NCBI GenBank assembly: GCA_036365455.1
Contig: JAWQUS010000002.1
Location: forward strand, 7,378,001 to 7,442,000
Length of the DNA stretch: 64,000 bases
Direction: 5' to 3'
Origin: Macrosoma leucophasiata
Taxonomy: Eukaryota; Arthropoda; Insecta; Lepidoptera; Hedylidae
Shown here: piece by piece, positions 53,479-64,000 of the stretch
Position numbering within the stretch: the first letter of the stretch is position 1
How the letters are laid out: each line of letters begins with the position of its first letter
Position numbers and translations under genes: made by a program
The notes under the pieces: generated by a model
Database searches by the model: none
What the model was told of the DNA's origin: nothing
Seen by the model: the letters and a program-made list of their open reading frames with translations, nothing else

Positions 53479-56400
53479 ATGCCTGACGTAAGTATTAGCG
53501 TTACTTATAAGTGAAAAATTCCTGTGGTTCTTGTGAAAGATTTACTGTAGAACATTACTTCCAAACTAAAACGTAGGTTACGTATGTTTATTTGGAAGCC
53601 TACGTGAAAATTGCCTCTCCTCACGAATGCCTCATGGCTGACTTTAATTACGTAATAATTAAAAAATATCTACCTACCCCGTAAGGGACTTGTCATGAAA
53701 ATACAAACATACAACATACATAATAATTAATCTTAAAGGAGGTTGATTTCGATGAAAACTGCGATCCCAATAATCCAAGAAAAATCAAATATGATGATGT
53801 ATTGGCTGCATCGCGTCGCATCATAGGTGCAGTTCAGAAAACTCCGTGCACGGTAACTGTGATTCAAAATATTATGAATTATCTATAGTAATATTTAGTA
53901 AATAAATATATTATTAACATATTGAGTTGGCAAATTTGACAGATGGCGCCACTGTCATTTTTAGTCGGTGTCGTAGCAACGCGTTCAGGGTACAGCTAGT
54001 CCTACTACTATTATAAAGGCGAAAGCTTGTAAGTATGGATGTATGGATGTTTGTTACTCTTTCACGTAAAAACTACTGAATGGATTTGAATGAAACTTTA
54101 CCACAATATAGCTTATACATCAGAATAACACATAGGCTATAGCTTATACATCAGAATAACACATAGGCTACAATTTTTGAGGTTTTTAATGTGAGGTCGT
54201 AGAAAAAACACATTTTTTGCGCTTACATTGCAAACGCTGACTGAATCCTACAAGATAGATCAAAACAATTTACTACAGTATTGTACAACTTAAAAAGGTC
54301 TACAAAAAAGTCCGTGATGGTATATGTTTATCTCTTAGGAATAACCCACAATAACCATTTTTTATCCTTTATTGCTCAGATTTTGAGTATTGCTCAGATT
54401 TTGAGCAATACAGTATTAATCCTTATCCAATTAAGTATCTTAAATACATTGTGCATTTAATAAAGATCAATATGGCTTTTTACAGCATGTAAATTAAATA
54501 AATATTTTCGAAGATATCACAGATTTAAAATGCAGAGTCATAGCAATTTCGGCGATAAATACCGTTTCGGTGATAAATACCGGCAGCGGCGCCAGGCGAA
54601 CGGGGCGTGGGGGGAGCGGGGTAGGTGCGGTGGGGAAGAAGTGGCTCATCGCTGAGTGCGCGACCCGAACGCGGGCAGACGCGTGAGGGTAGACGTCGTT
54701 GATGGTTGTGTCCGTTTTGCGAATTTTCAAGGCACTAGCGATTTGATAAAAACGTATGGTCGCCTACTTTAAGTAATATAGGCCTAAGGTTAGTTATTGC
54801 CAGGTTTCTTTTTGGTTAGGAGTTACACGTACAAATTAGGGCTCTGCAGTGCTTAGTTACCGTATTTCTTACTTATTACTAGAGTAGACGGGACGAACCT
54901 GAAGTCCACGCGAACGAAGTCGCGGGCAAAAGCTAGTCATTAATATAATTAATAACACCAAACTGTTTTTTATAAAACATTTTGCTCCACCTTAACGTGG
55001 TTCCTTCTGAAATTTGCCTCACGATCTATTCTCATACCTACCTATCAAATATAAAAAAAAAACTATTAAAAAATATGTCAAGCTGTTTCCGAAAAATGCG
55101 ACAGGACATTTTTATTATACTAAGAATACGAATAATAAAGTCTATGAATTGTATCTTTAATGCAATCATCGTTTCGATTTCGGTTCCATTTTCACAAATA
55201 AACTAACAGTAACTGCAGTTATAACAAACACGTCAAACACTCACACTTTCAACATATCATTTGCTCGTAAAGACGTGATAAGGTTATTTCGGCGAACGGC
55301 AAGGAAACGTGCACGCTGCGATGGTGCTGCGGTGTGCCTTTTTATGCCCCGCTCATAATGTGTATGTAACGCAATGTAACGTTTTTCAGAAAGCGCTCAT
55401 GTCAGATAAACTTGGAATGGATTTATACCTGAAACAAGAATTCATGCAATTCACAGGATGGTAAAGTACCTATATTTTAACTTAAAATGATTTATGGTCA
55501 AACTTTCAACTATTTATTTTAGAAGTACTTAATTTTAAAAAAGGCAGAATTTTGTAAACCTTCAGCCACTGATTACGAAGTTAGCACCTTGATTACAAAA
55601 ACACAAAATTACAGCTAAATAGTAGTGTTCACTGTTCAGTTCATATCAATTTAGACCTCAAGAGTGGCAACGCATCTGCCTACATTGAAAACTTTGGTTT
55701 TCGATTTATAGATTACCGTATTCACTGACCATCAATGAGAACTGTGCGCTTGTTTGCCACTTCATAAAATAAAAAAAGGTTCTACTCAAACAAATTTACT
55801 GCAACAGGTGAAAATTTACTAAATAAAATAGGTACTTTTGAGAAACCGATCGCAATTTACAATTTATACACATTTTTCTCTAATTTCGAACACTTCTTAA
55901 AATCACTTCTTCTTAAAATCTTCGTCTTAAAATCACTTGGCAATTTTTTCAAGTTTCAAAGAGCGTGGGATACGGAACACTCTTTGCTTACTGACAGAAG
56001 AACAAAAAAAGAGCGGCGTGATATCAGCATCCACGGGCAATCACGGACTGTCTATGAGTTACCATGCTACTCAGATGGGCATACCGTGCATCGTGGTAAT
56101 GCCAATTTACGCACCGATCACCAAGATTACGAAATGCACACAGTTCGGTGTCAAACCCATTCTCTACGGATTGAACATTGGTGAAGCAAAACACTACGCG
56201 ATGACTATCTGTAAAGAGAAAAAGATGACATATATTAATGGGTAAGAGCATATTGCTGATAGGTATCACTATTTCGAGCATTATCTAGTTAGCTATTAAG
56301 TTTAACTATTTAGTTTACCTTAAAGGAAGTTTCTTTATCTATGCCAAATTCTTGTCGGATGTATTTTGTCTTTTTGGGTTGTGACATTGACACTGCTTTC

Positions 56401-59400
56401 CCTCAAATAACTTACGTTCCAGTGGAGTGTCCAGTAATCACAACTTAAATCACAATGAAGATTATCAAGCTTTTATGAGCTGTGATTTTGAATAAACTAT
56501 TCAATAGTTCTCTCCTGTCCCTTCTCTAAGTAATAAATAAACTAAATTTAATGTAATATTATTATACGCAACGACTCGGTTAATCCAGTGGTGTGATCGC
56601 TTGATGCGAGGGTTCGATGCCCGCATCGGGACAAGTATTTGTATGAACTAAAGATATTCGTTTCGCGTCTAGATGTTTGTGTAGGTTCAAACAAACCGAC
56701 GCGTCCAATCTGAGTGCACGGTGGCGGTCGTGGTGGCGATCCCCTCGCGTGTTCACACCAAAACATTTTTTTTCTGCTAATTACTTGGGTGCAGCGTTCA
56801 GATAGTGCCGGCAGCAACTGATCGCGCGTCCGAACGCTGCAATTTTGAACGCGTCCAGGCACCAGGCACTGTCAACACCTGTCAACGTGCGATTAGGACA
56901 CGACGCTACAACTTCATATTATGCAGTAACTGATCGCCACCGCGGACGCAAATTGGACGCGTCGGTTTGTTCTTCGCTTTAGTGTTGATACAGGTTTATA
57001 CCTAATGTGGGCAGTGAATGTATTTTATTTTATTCACTTCTTGCAGCTACGATCACCCAAATGTTATAGAAGGACAAGGCACAATTGGCATAGAGATAAT
57101 AGATCAACTACCGGGAGTGGATGCGGTGCTCGTGCCGGTGGGTGGTGGCAGCCTAATAACTGGCATCGCTACTGCGATTAAACATCTCAAGCCTGACACT
57201 GAAGTTTACGTAAGCTTAACTAGATCCACTGTTTTAGGTTTTCGATACGTCGTAGCTCTGTATTAGGTATTTTATTTCTTGATGGACTGGACGGATTGGT
57301 ACTTTGGTACATGCCGACTTAAATTCCAAAATTGTTGAAAATTTCATAATGAAAATTGTATTCCATTTGATGCTGCAACTGCAATCCGTAAACAAAATAT
57401 TAATACATATTAATATGCGTTCTTAATTATTCTTGAAGCCCAAAGAAGTTTTGTCTCTGTAAGTTGTACTGGAGTACATTAGGTACCAGTAAATGGAGTG
57501 TGACAATTGGCAATACTCTCACTTACCTTTGTTTAGGTATACTTATTTACCTACAAAAACTGCATTTTGACAAAGTTTCATCACTGCGATTAGTGTTGCC
57601 AGGTCGCTAAAACTAATAGCCGGAAATCATCAAGTTTTAACCGGACATTTGGGTAAAAAGGCCGGACACGTGCGATAGAAGCGTTCGGCTGTGCTCGGCG
57701 CTCGCTCGTTTAAGAAATGTAATAAGCCTAACAAAAGCCGAATACCGCATATTTTGACCGGACACGAAATCAAAAGGCCTAACTATGTCCGGCATTATCC
57801 GGACGCCTGGCAACCCTAACTGCGATTACCGCTCGCCTGGTGTTAGATATTTAAGACATGGCCCGTTAATACATTCAATGGTCTACGGGTAGAATACAAA
57901 ATTATGCTTAAGTCGAAATTATTCGTAATAATAATATCTACGTACCTAATATTAGTGTCCTACCGGATTTTCATATCGGTTAATTTATTCAGTTTATTCA
58001 TTTATTACATATAATTAGGCTCCTGGAGAGCACTTATAAGCAGCGTAAAAGTCAGAGTCAGTCAGTCAATTTATCAGTCCGTCAGTCAGTCACAGTCAAT
58101 AATTCGAGTAAAGCGATAGCTACTTTACCAGAACATTTACAATGAAGCTTTGGAGTCAACCCGAAAGGACGTGTTTTCGCACTATTATTCTATTTCACTA
58201 TACACGGGCACTTTTATAAGCCTTTAACAAACAATATGTCACCAACTTAATATAATTCAGAAATACGCTGAGAAAATGAAATAAAATAAGAGCACCACAC
58301 GTCTCTTTCAAGATTCCCGCCAAAACTCCATCGGTTAAATTATCTTCTCAATTAACACCTGAATTCACATACAGGGTGTCCAAACTGATAAAACTTGCAG
58401 TATGACAGAAGCTCTCAGAAAAAATGAACGCATATACATAAACATCGATTCGACTATAGCCGACGGACTTGGTGTCAATAAGGTTGGCGTAAACACGTTC
58501 CACAGTTTAAAAGGACTTATCGATAAAATGGTACGATGTTATCGTTATTTATTTATTACTATAAAGGTATGTGTTGTGCACATCGTCATATCTAGCTTTC
58601 ATATTTTCTCTTTCGTTATCTTTGTTGATGCCGTAGTTACGATTAATTGTACCGAGATCGATTCCCTCATAAAAAACATTTTTCTACTATCACAGATTGC
58701 GGAAAGTTTGTATTTGCGAATTTAAAATAACACACACAATAATTAAAAATTTACACCCTACCCTAACAATGTTTTTCTAGATTTTATTTTACCACGTTGT
58801 CCACTTTGTTAGATACACCCATCCATTAACACTATGTGTGTATATAATGCCAAATAAAGTTTTCTAGTAAGTACTAAACCGATGAGTCGTGGGTGTTTGC
58901 ATGTATGATTGAATGCATGCATTAACCTCTGCCTACCCCTTCGGGGATTACAGGCGTGAAGTTATGTACGTTACTAAACCTATGTTGCACCACGATATTC
59001 TACTTAAAGAAATTTCATAAAGTTAGAGAAGGATATGAAATGTTACAATAACTTTAACGAATCTCTTAAAGTTAGAGAAGGATATGAAATGTTACAATAA
59101 CAAATGTCTTGATGCAACTCAGGCTAGAGTCTTTGCGCTAAGCTGTGGGCAGACGGACATGGCGAAACCGAAACTAAAGTTTATTATTAGGTTAGGCTTT
59201 CTTGTATGTGGGCTACGGAACACTAAACATGTTTATATTGGTGATAAAAACCTAATACCTATTTACTTCTAGCCCTTTTAGTAACTAATTACCCCATATT
59301 TATCAATGACATCAGGTGGTAGTCAAAGAAGATTGGGTGGCGCGCGCTATCATGCACGTGGTAGAAGAAGAGAGGTTCGTAATTGAGGGCGCCGCAGCTG

Positions 59401-62400
59401 TATCTATTGCAGCCATCATGGCGGGCCTCTTCCCAAACCTTAAAGGGAAGAAGTAAGAATACCTTCAATTTTATTTCTGTTCTTGGTGTCTCAAATAATA
59501 CTTATTGAAAACCCCATACTCTACAATATGCTTTATCTACTATATGGGTAATATAAAAAAAAATTGTACATTTCAACATGGTGAAATGTCCACGCAAGAT
59601 TCTGTCAATATTGATGTGAATCTCTCTCTGATAGTAATGTATACCTTAAGTTTTAAGTGTAGTTTGAACAAATATGACAATATATATCCTGGGTTACAAT
59701 AGATTTTTTTTAATTTCGCCTTTTAGTTTAGAGGTACCGTTTTTCTCCCATAGAACAATACTTGTCCCCGAAAATGTGGCTGTTACAAAATAAATATTCG
59801 TTTCTTATTTGCAACTCACTATATACATTTAATAAAAAAATTAAGCTCTATTTTACTAAACCTATCTAGTAAGTCGTAGATTTTTGAAAATTAAAAACAT
59901 TGCGATGATTTAGTTTAACTTAAATCTGCGTCCATGCTACTTTTCATTTTTGTTATTCTATTTTGTAACAACAATATTTGTAGTTTTTTTTTTATTTTGA
60001 ATTAGCTACACTGCTTTTGCAATCGACAACCAATCACGAAACGCTAAATAGTGACAGTCAGCCATTTTACAGCGTGCATCTTGCTGAGATCTTTGTGCTT
60101 GTTGCTGTAGTGAATATTTTCAACCTTAAAAAGTTCCTTTTGTGCCCTAGCTGGATATTAAAACGGTAAGTGATTGAAATATGATGTACCCGTATAATTG
60201 CGGTGTTATTATCGCACTTGAAATAAATGTAATTGCGAAAATAATTAAAAGACTTTGAAAGTTTTTATTTGATTGAAGTTATATTAAACTTGTGACTTCT
60301 ATTCCGTGTTGTTACGATTTGTTACATTTTTTTTGTAACGTAACAAAAATGATGCAACAAAATGGAAGTAAAGCCAATTTCACTATAAACTGAACAGGTA
60401 CATAGTATGTTTTTTTTTATTAAGTCAATAATAAGATTGTTATTACTTATCGAGACATTAGAGATCATTACCATACATTTTAGTGTAAATGGTGTATCTA
60501 AGTCTATTTTATGTGCCTAATGCATTTTTAACTGTTTAAGTTTTGACTTTTGTTAGGTGACCCATTAGTTCCTTAAACGAAATAAATTATTTTCATTTGA
60601 TACAATATTTTATTTGTTTTAGAAATGCCTATAACATCTGCCGAACAACTACGCAGGTATAGAAAGTGACATAAAGAACGTGATCCTAAAAAATATGAAG
60701 AAATCCGGAATACTTGGAAAGATAAAAGCCAAGTATGTTAAAATAGCTAAGCTATCGGTCGGAGAGCGCAAAAAAAGAGAAGGAGAGAATGAAGAATTCT
60801 AAAAAATAGGGTTGTACCAACATATTTGTTAAAGTTATTGTATGTGAAATGTTATAACTTTTACTTTGACAAATATGGTGGTGCAACTCGGGGTATAATT
60901 TTTACTTAACATGACCTACTATATGGTAATGTTATAATGTGCCCTTAATTTAATTGTGAGGCTGATAAACACATGTCTGTTAATTGCAATAGTTATTTGA
61001 TAGCTAGAATTTTATTCATATTTTTAATTCATAAAAATGTATCAAGAGTTTGTTCTTAGGAATATTATTTAAATGAGCCAAGTCAAGTATATGTCTCCCT
61101 ATCGACAGTATAGCACCATGGTGACAGAAAGAGAGACATATTGTACACTTGACAGGCCCAATTTTTTATTAAATTAAACTTGGTTCATTTTAATAATATT
61201 CTAACGATCCAAGCTCTTGATAATATGTTATTGATTAATGTTATTGTTGATTTATATGTGAAGTTATCTGAATCAACCTATTGTTTTATTTACATTGTGA
61301 AATAGCCCTATTACTTCCTTTTTGTTTCACTTTCGTTACAGTTTTCATACTTGTTACGAAAATAATTTTTGTTTCTTTTTGGTGACTGTACAAAATTTTC
61401 TGATATTACCCATATATCTATATAGCTGGTTACTAGTTTGATCAAGTTCTGAAACGGAAGCTTGCTTCAAGTCCCCAGCCTACTCAAACCGCCACGTGAC
61501 TGACTAGCGGGGCTTGCCGCAAGCATCGTCTTAGGTCGGGTCCTACGAATAATAATTCAGAGAAGTGTAACTAAGCTAAAAAATGGTTCCACGTAAATAG
61601 ACTATCCCCCTTATTCATAAACGTATTTTAGCTAAAGTGTTGCTGATCTGTCCTTTGTCTCTTTTTATCCTGCACATTTGACAATGCAACTGACAAAGAC
61701 AAAACATTATATAGCTATAACGTTTCTAATGTACGTTTATGAATAAGGGGGTTACCCCCATAGTCTATTGAACGGGGCATAAATAGGACAAACTGCAGCA
61801 CCACCGCAGTGCGTCAGGCTATTGCACGATTCCTTACCGCTCGGCTGACCTTGCCACAACCATAATGGCAATATTTTCTATGTTGAACTTGTTTGATAGT
61901 TCTCAATACTCAATAAATGATTGAGTATTGAATGTTGAAAGTTTCAGTATGTATTATAGTACTCTGTGGTTGAAAGTGTGACTGTTTGTTAAGTTTGCGT
62001 AAATGGAACCAAAATTGAAGCGATGATACAATAATCGCTTGAATTTTGCTTCAGTGTTACATTTTTATAAATAACTATTCGTAGCCTGAAGCCCACTACC
62101 CAGCTTTAGGCCCTGAGTACGTGAGGAGCCACTAACCTCTGGGCTCTGTGGACTCAATCTGACCCTGTGTCCAAGTATTATAAAGTTATTTGAATATTTA
62201 TTTTCAGAGTTGTATGTGTGTTATCGGGAGGCAACATAGACACGTCTATATTAGCCCGTGCGCTTGAACGTGGCATGGCAGCTGAGGGACGACTAGTCAA
62301 ATTCAAGGTACCCTCTTCCTAATACTTTTCGCCAAATGTGACTTTCCTCTCTATAATAGTTATTCCAAAGGGCAGATCAGGCGGTCTCATGCTGACTCGT

Positions 62401-62729
62401 ATGACAAGATTCGGGTTCCATTTATCGGATTGCTAATTAACCGCTGTCATTTGGACAGCAATGTGTTCTGTGTTCTTCATTTTATTGTAACTTGTTATAT
62501 GCAAATAAACTTATTAATGAATAAGTTATCATATTACAGAAAGTGTCGTAAGATTTGTTCCATAATAGTTTTACGTCCATGTTAAATGGCGTTATTGTTA
62601 AAGGTGACTGTGAAAGATCGCCCTGGAAGTATGGCCGAACTGTGCAACTTGCTTTCGAACATTGGAGTGACGTTACGTGACTGCATACCAGAACGAGCCT
62701 GGGTTAAGAGTGACGTTTTCAGCTGCGAA
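53479..62729 (+). CDS. Threonine/serine dehydratase with ACT domain, copy 3 (last exon not seen)
   Basis: Paralogue of copy 2. Nine exons join in phase to 388 codons: 53479-53487 (MPD only), 53739-53852, 55390-55460, 55954-56241, 57047-57209, 58375-58530, 59316-59452, 62208-62307 and 62604-62729. Exon sizes 114, 71, 288, 163, 156 and 137 nt equal those of copy 2, and 100+126 equals its 226-nt exon, so the intron 62308-62603 is unique to this copy. The PLP lysine is kept but its context is TGCFKERG (Ser to Cys). The asparagine loop reads STGNHGLS (Gln to Leu) and the phosphate loop reads PVGGGSL (last Gly to Ser). SGGN is intact and the ACT domain begins [19 protein letters not shown]. The final exon (about 130-150 nt in the other copies) is not recognisable before 64000. 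Activity is plausible but altered. Confidence 0.88.
53990..54945 (+). repeat. Interspersed repeat, paired ends
   Basis: Starts 'ctactattataaaggcgaaa' and ends 'gaagtcgcgggcaaaagcta', a combination common in dispersed insect repeats. It contains a short local duplication ('cttatacatcagaataacac' twice, about 54112-54170). In intron 2 of copy 3; no coding frame recognised. Confidence 0.55.
55625..55775 (-). repeat. Interspersed repeat family A fragment
   Basis: 'cctcaagagtggcaacgcat', 'gaactgtgcgcttgtttgcc', in intron 3 of copy 3. Confidence 0.55.
56563..56700 (+). mobile_element. Second tRNA-derived SINE type, partial
   Basis: 'ccagtggtgtgatcgcttga' (A-box side) and 'gggttcgatgcccgcatcg' (B-box), then 'acaagtatttgtatgaacta'. 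In intron 4 of copy 3. It would not fold into a functional tRNA as far as can be seen. Confidence 0.55.
57591..57818. mobile_element. hAT-type MITE with perfect 8-bp target duplication
   Basis: Ends TAGTGTTGCCAGG and CCTGGCAACCCTA are inverted with one mismatch. The flanks ACTGCGAT at 57583-57590 and 57819-57826 are identical. 228 bp, in intron 5 of copy 3. Confidence 0.85.
58033..58340 (+). repeat. Interspersed repeat family G, copy 2
   Basis: Direct, highly similar copy of 34768-35085: 'aagcagcgtaaaagtcagag', 'gcactattattctatttcac', 'agagcaccacacgtctcttt'. It ends only about 35 bp before the acceptor of copy 3 exon 6 (58375). Confidence 0.7.
58880..59100 (+). repeat. SINE tail plus a local duplication
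   Basis: 58880-58970 matches the tail of the tRNA-derived SINE ('gtcgtgggtgtttgcatgta', 'cggggattacaggcgtgaag'). At 59018-59100, 'aaagttagagaaggatatga' with 'aatgttacaataac' occurs twice. Confidence 0.55.
59546..61411. mobile_element. 1.9-kb DNA transposon, relative of the element in copy 2 intron 4
   Basis: Ends GGGTAATATAAAAA and the complement of GGGTAATATCAGAAAA, flanked by ATAT at 59542-59545 and 61412-61415 (4-bp duplication). It lacks the long inverted arms of its relative and shows the presumed ancestral order. Around 60625 a frame starts [14 protein letters not shown], stops, and continues [14 protein letters not shown], the N-terminus of a lost element protein. Located in intron 7 of copy 3. 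Confidence 0.8.
61606..61751. mobile_element. 146-bp MITE
   Basis: Terminal inverted repeats 'cccccttattcataaacgta', perfect over about 20 bp. Non-coding, in intron 7 of copy 3, about 190 bp right of the larger element. Confidence 0.7.
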
Positions 62730-63482
62730 GTGAGTCCTGGCTTAAATAATATGCAAGCACACTTTGCACTCAGTTCCAGAGATAGAAAAAGGATATTGTA
62801 ACAAAGAAACAGCTTAATGCAGATGCGTTAACATTCCTAATAGTTTTTCTATCGATGCACAAATGTGGTAATCTATTAAAAATTGACGGAAGTTTTCCAC
62901 GTCGAAAAAATGAAGCACCGCCTCAACGTCGTAAGCTGCACAAACAGTCCTTTCCACTGGCCTGTCATACTAAATTTCAAAAATTGTAAAACATAAGCCA
63001 TTGCCTCTCCTTCCCGCTTAGTGGTGGCCAGTGATAAGACGAAGAGATAGTTAAATGATAGTGATTTACGAAACTTCTCTTTTTACTCCTCTAATCTTAG
63101 ATGACTTAGATGAACTTCATTCATGGAATCATGGATAATTTCTTGGAATACAAAATGTTACCTTGATAATAATAGGTACTTTATTTTTACAAAATCATCA
63201 CATTTTTCTTCTTTAAAGTATTGTTAAAAAACCTTACTTTCTTGAAAGGGCAGACGGCAGATAGACATTTTGGGCTAGTCAAAAATATAATACCACTTTT
63301 TAATCCCATAGATTCTATATTTAAAATTCCGATACCTACCATGATTTTTAAGGAAGCTTTTGCTGTAGATATTTGTTGTATGAAAAAAACGTGAGTTTCA
63401 TTTTATTCTTTCTCTTTCGACCAATCAGCCACGACTCGCGATAACTTTTAAATGAGTTATGTAATAAGACACTCAATATATA

Positions 63483-64000
63483 AGGTTGGGGAAAAAGTTT
63501 CTTCGCATTTTTTAAGATAATTCACAACATTTTTTAATATAGTTTATTTAAATTTAACTAAAGTATGTATGTACCATCTTGTTCGATAACCTTTTGCCAT
63601 CTTGTAGGTAGGGACATGATCCCATTGCTATAAAAATTTTGGTGGATTTGGCAGTCCTCTCGTGATGTTAACCTAACATTGCATAAAGAGTTCTGAAGAG
63701 ACCGAAACAGGTGGAAATCTGAAGGTGCAAGGTCAGGACTATACGGCGGATGCATTAACACCTCCCAGCCAAACTCTCTTAATATTTTCTGAGTGGCTAT
63801 AGATGTGTGAGGTCTAGCGTTATCATGATGAAACACCACACCCCTTCTGTTGATCAATTCCGGCCGCTTTCTCTCAACTTCTTGCTTTAATCTCATCAGT
63901 TGTTCGCAGTAGAGTTCAGAATCGATAGTCCTGCCTGGTGGTAATAGCTCATAATGAATAATGCCCTTCCAATCCCACCACACACACAACATCACCTTAT
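63483..64000 (-). mobile_element. Mariner element, second copy, cut by window end
   Basis: The left terminal repeat 'aggttggggaaaaagtttct' follows a TA. The sequence parallels 7529-8808. The transposase C-terminal frame 63995-63558 keeps HHDNARPH and PYSPDLAPSDFHLF but lacks nine residues (LSRYFDEKS in the other copy) through a 27-bp in-frame deletion near 63640. The N-terminal part lies beyond the window. Confidence 0.9.

Overview
This window looks like nuclear DNA of an insect, most probably a moth or butterfly (Lepidoptera). It is AT-rich, its genes are split into short exons by GT-AG introns, and it is crowded with mariner, hAT, Harbinger-like and tRNA-derived SINE elements, plus the 'cccactgctgggcacgag' repeat that I associate with Lepidoptera. 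The species cannot be named from the sequence alone. Gene models were built by joining exons by eye, using splice sites, phase and alignment between paralogues. Total coding lengths divisible by three and identical exon lengths between paralogues support them.

Layout. (1) 107-2594, minus: 5' half of a tetraspanin of the peripherin/rds-like type, running off the left edge. (2) 4479-13914, plus: complete ten-exon PEX6, a peroxisomal AAA+ ATPase (921 aa), with a nearly intact mariner in intron 3. (3) 13960-18980: repeat-rich intergenic DNA. (4) 18984-20712, plus: four-exon ribosomal protein S25. (5) 20791-29245, minus: threonine/serine dehydratase-like gene (copy 1), tail-to-tail with RpS25. (6) 33566-34393, minus: single-exon RNA polymerase II subunit RPB3. 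(7) 37147-48296, plus: complete nine-exon threonine/serine dehydratase with a C-terminal ACT domain (copy 2, 444 aa). (8) 48297-53478: transposon-rich spacer with a 2.2-kb hAT-like element holding nested insertions. (9) 53479-62729, plus: third dehydratase (copy 3), whose last exon is not visible. (10) 63483-64000: a second mariner, cut by the window edge.

The main result is the three-gene dehydratase array, in which the copies have diverged in different ways. Copy 2 keeps every PLP-site motif. Copy 3 keeps the lysine but has Cys for Ser before the Phe-Lys pair, Gln to Leu in the asparagine loop, and GGGS instead of GGGG. Copy 1 has an intact reading frame and conserved exon sizes, but the PLP lysine is replaced by alanine, the preceding Phe by Cys, the GGGG loop by SSGG, and the SxGNHxQ loop has lost His and Gln. 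It therefore reads as a retained pseudoenzyme rather than a decayed gene. Copies 1 and 3 each also carry one intron that the other two lack.

A second striking feature is in intron 4 of copy 2. A 2.6-kb DNA transposon with a 4-bp target duplication (AGGT) has landed exactly on the 3' splice site of exon 5. The duplication recreates AG|GT next to the exon, so the present acceptor has a pyrimidine tract supplied by the transposon end. The element also contains two 576-nt inverted arms that look identical and would fold into a long double-stranded RNA if the intron is transcribed. A simpler 1.9-kb relative with a 4-bp ATAT duplication lies in intron 7 of copy 3.
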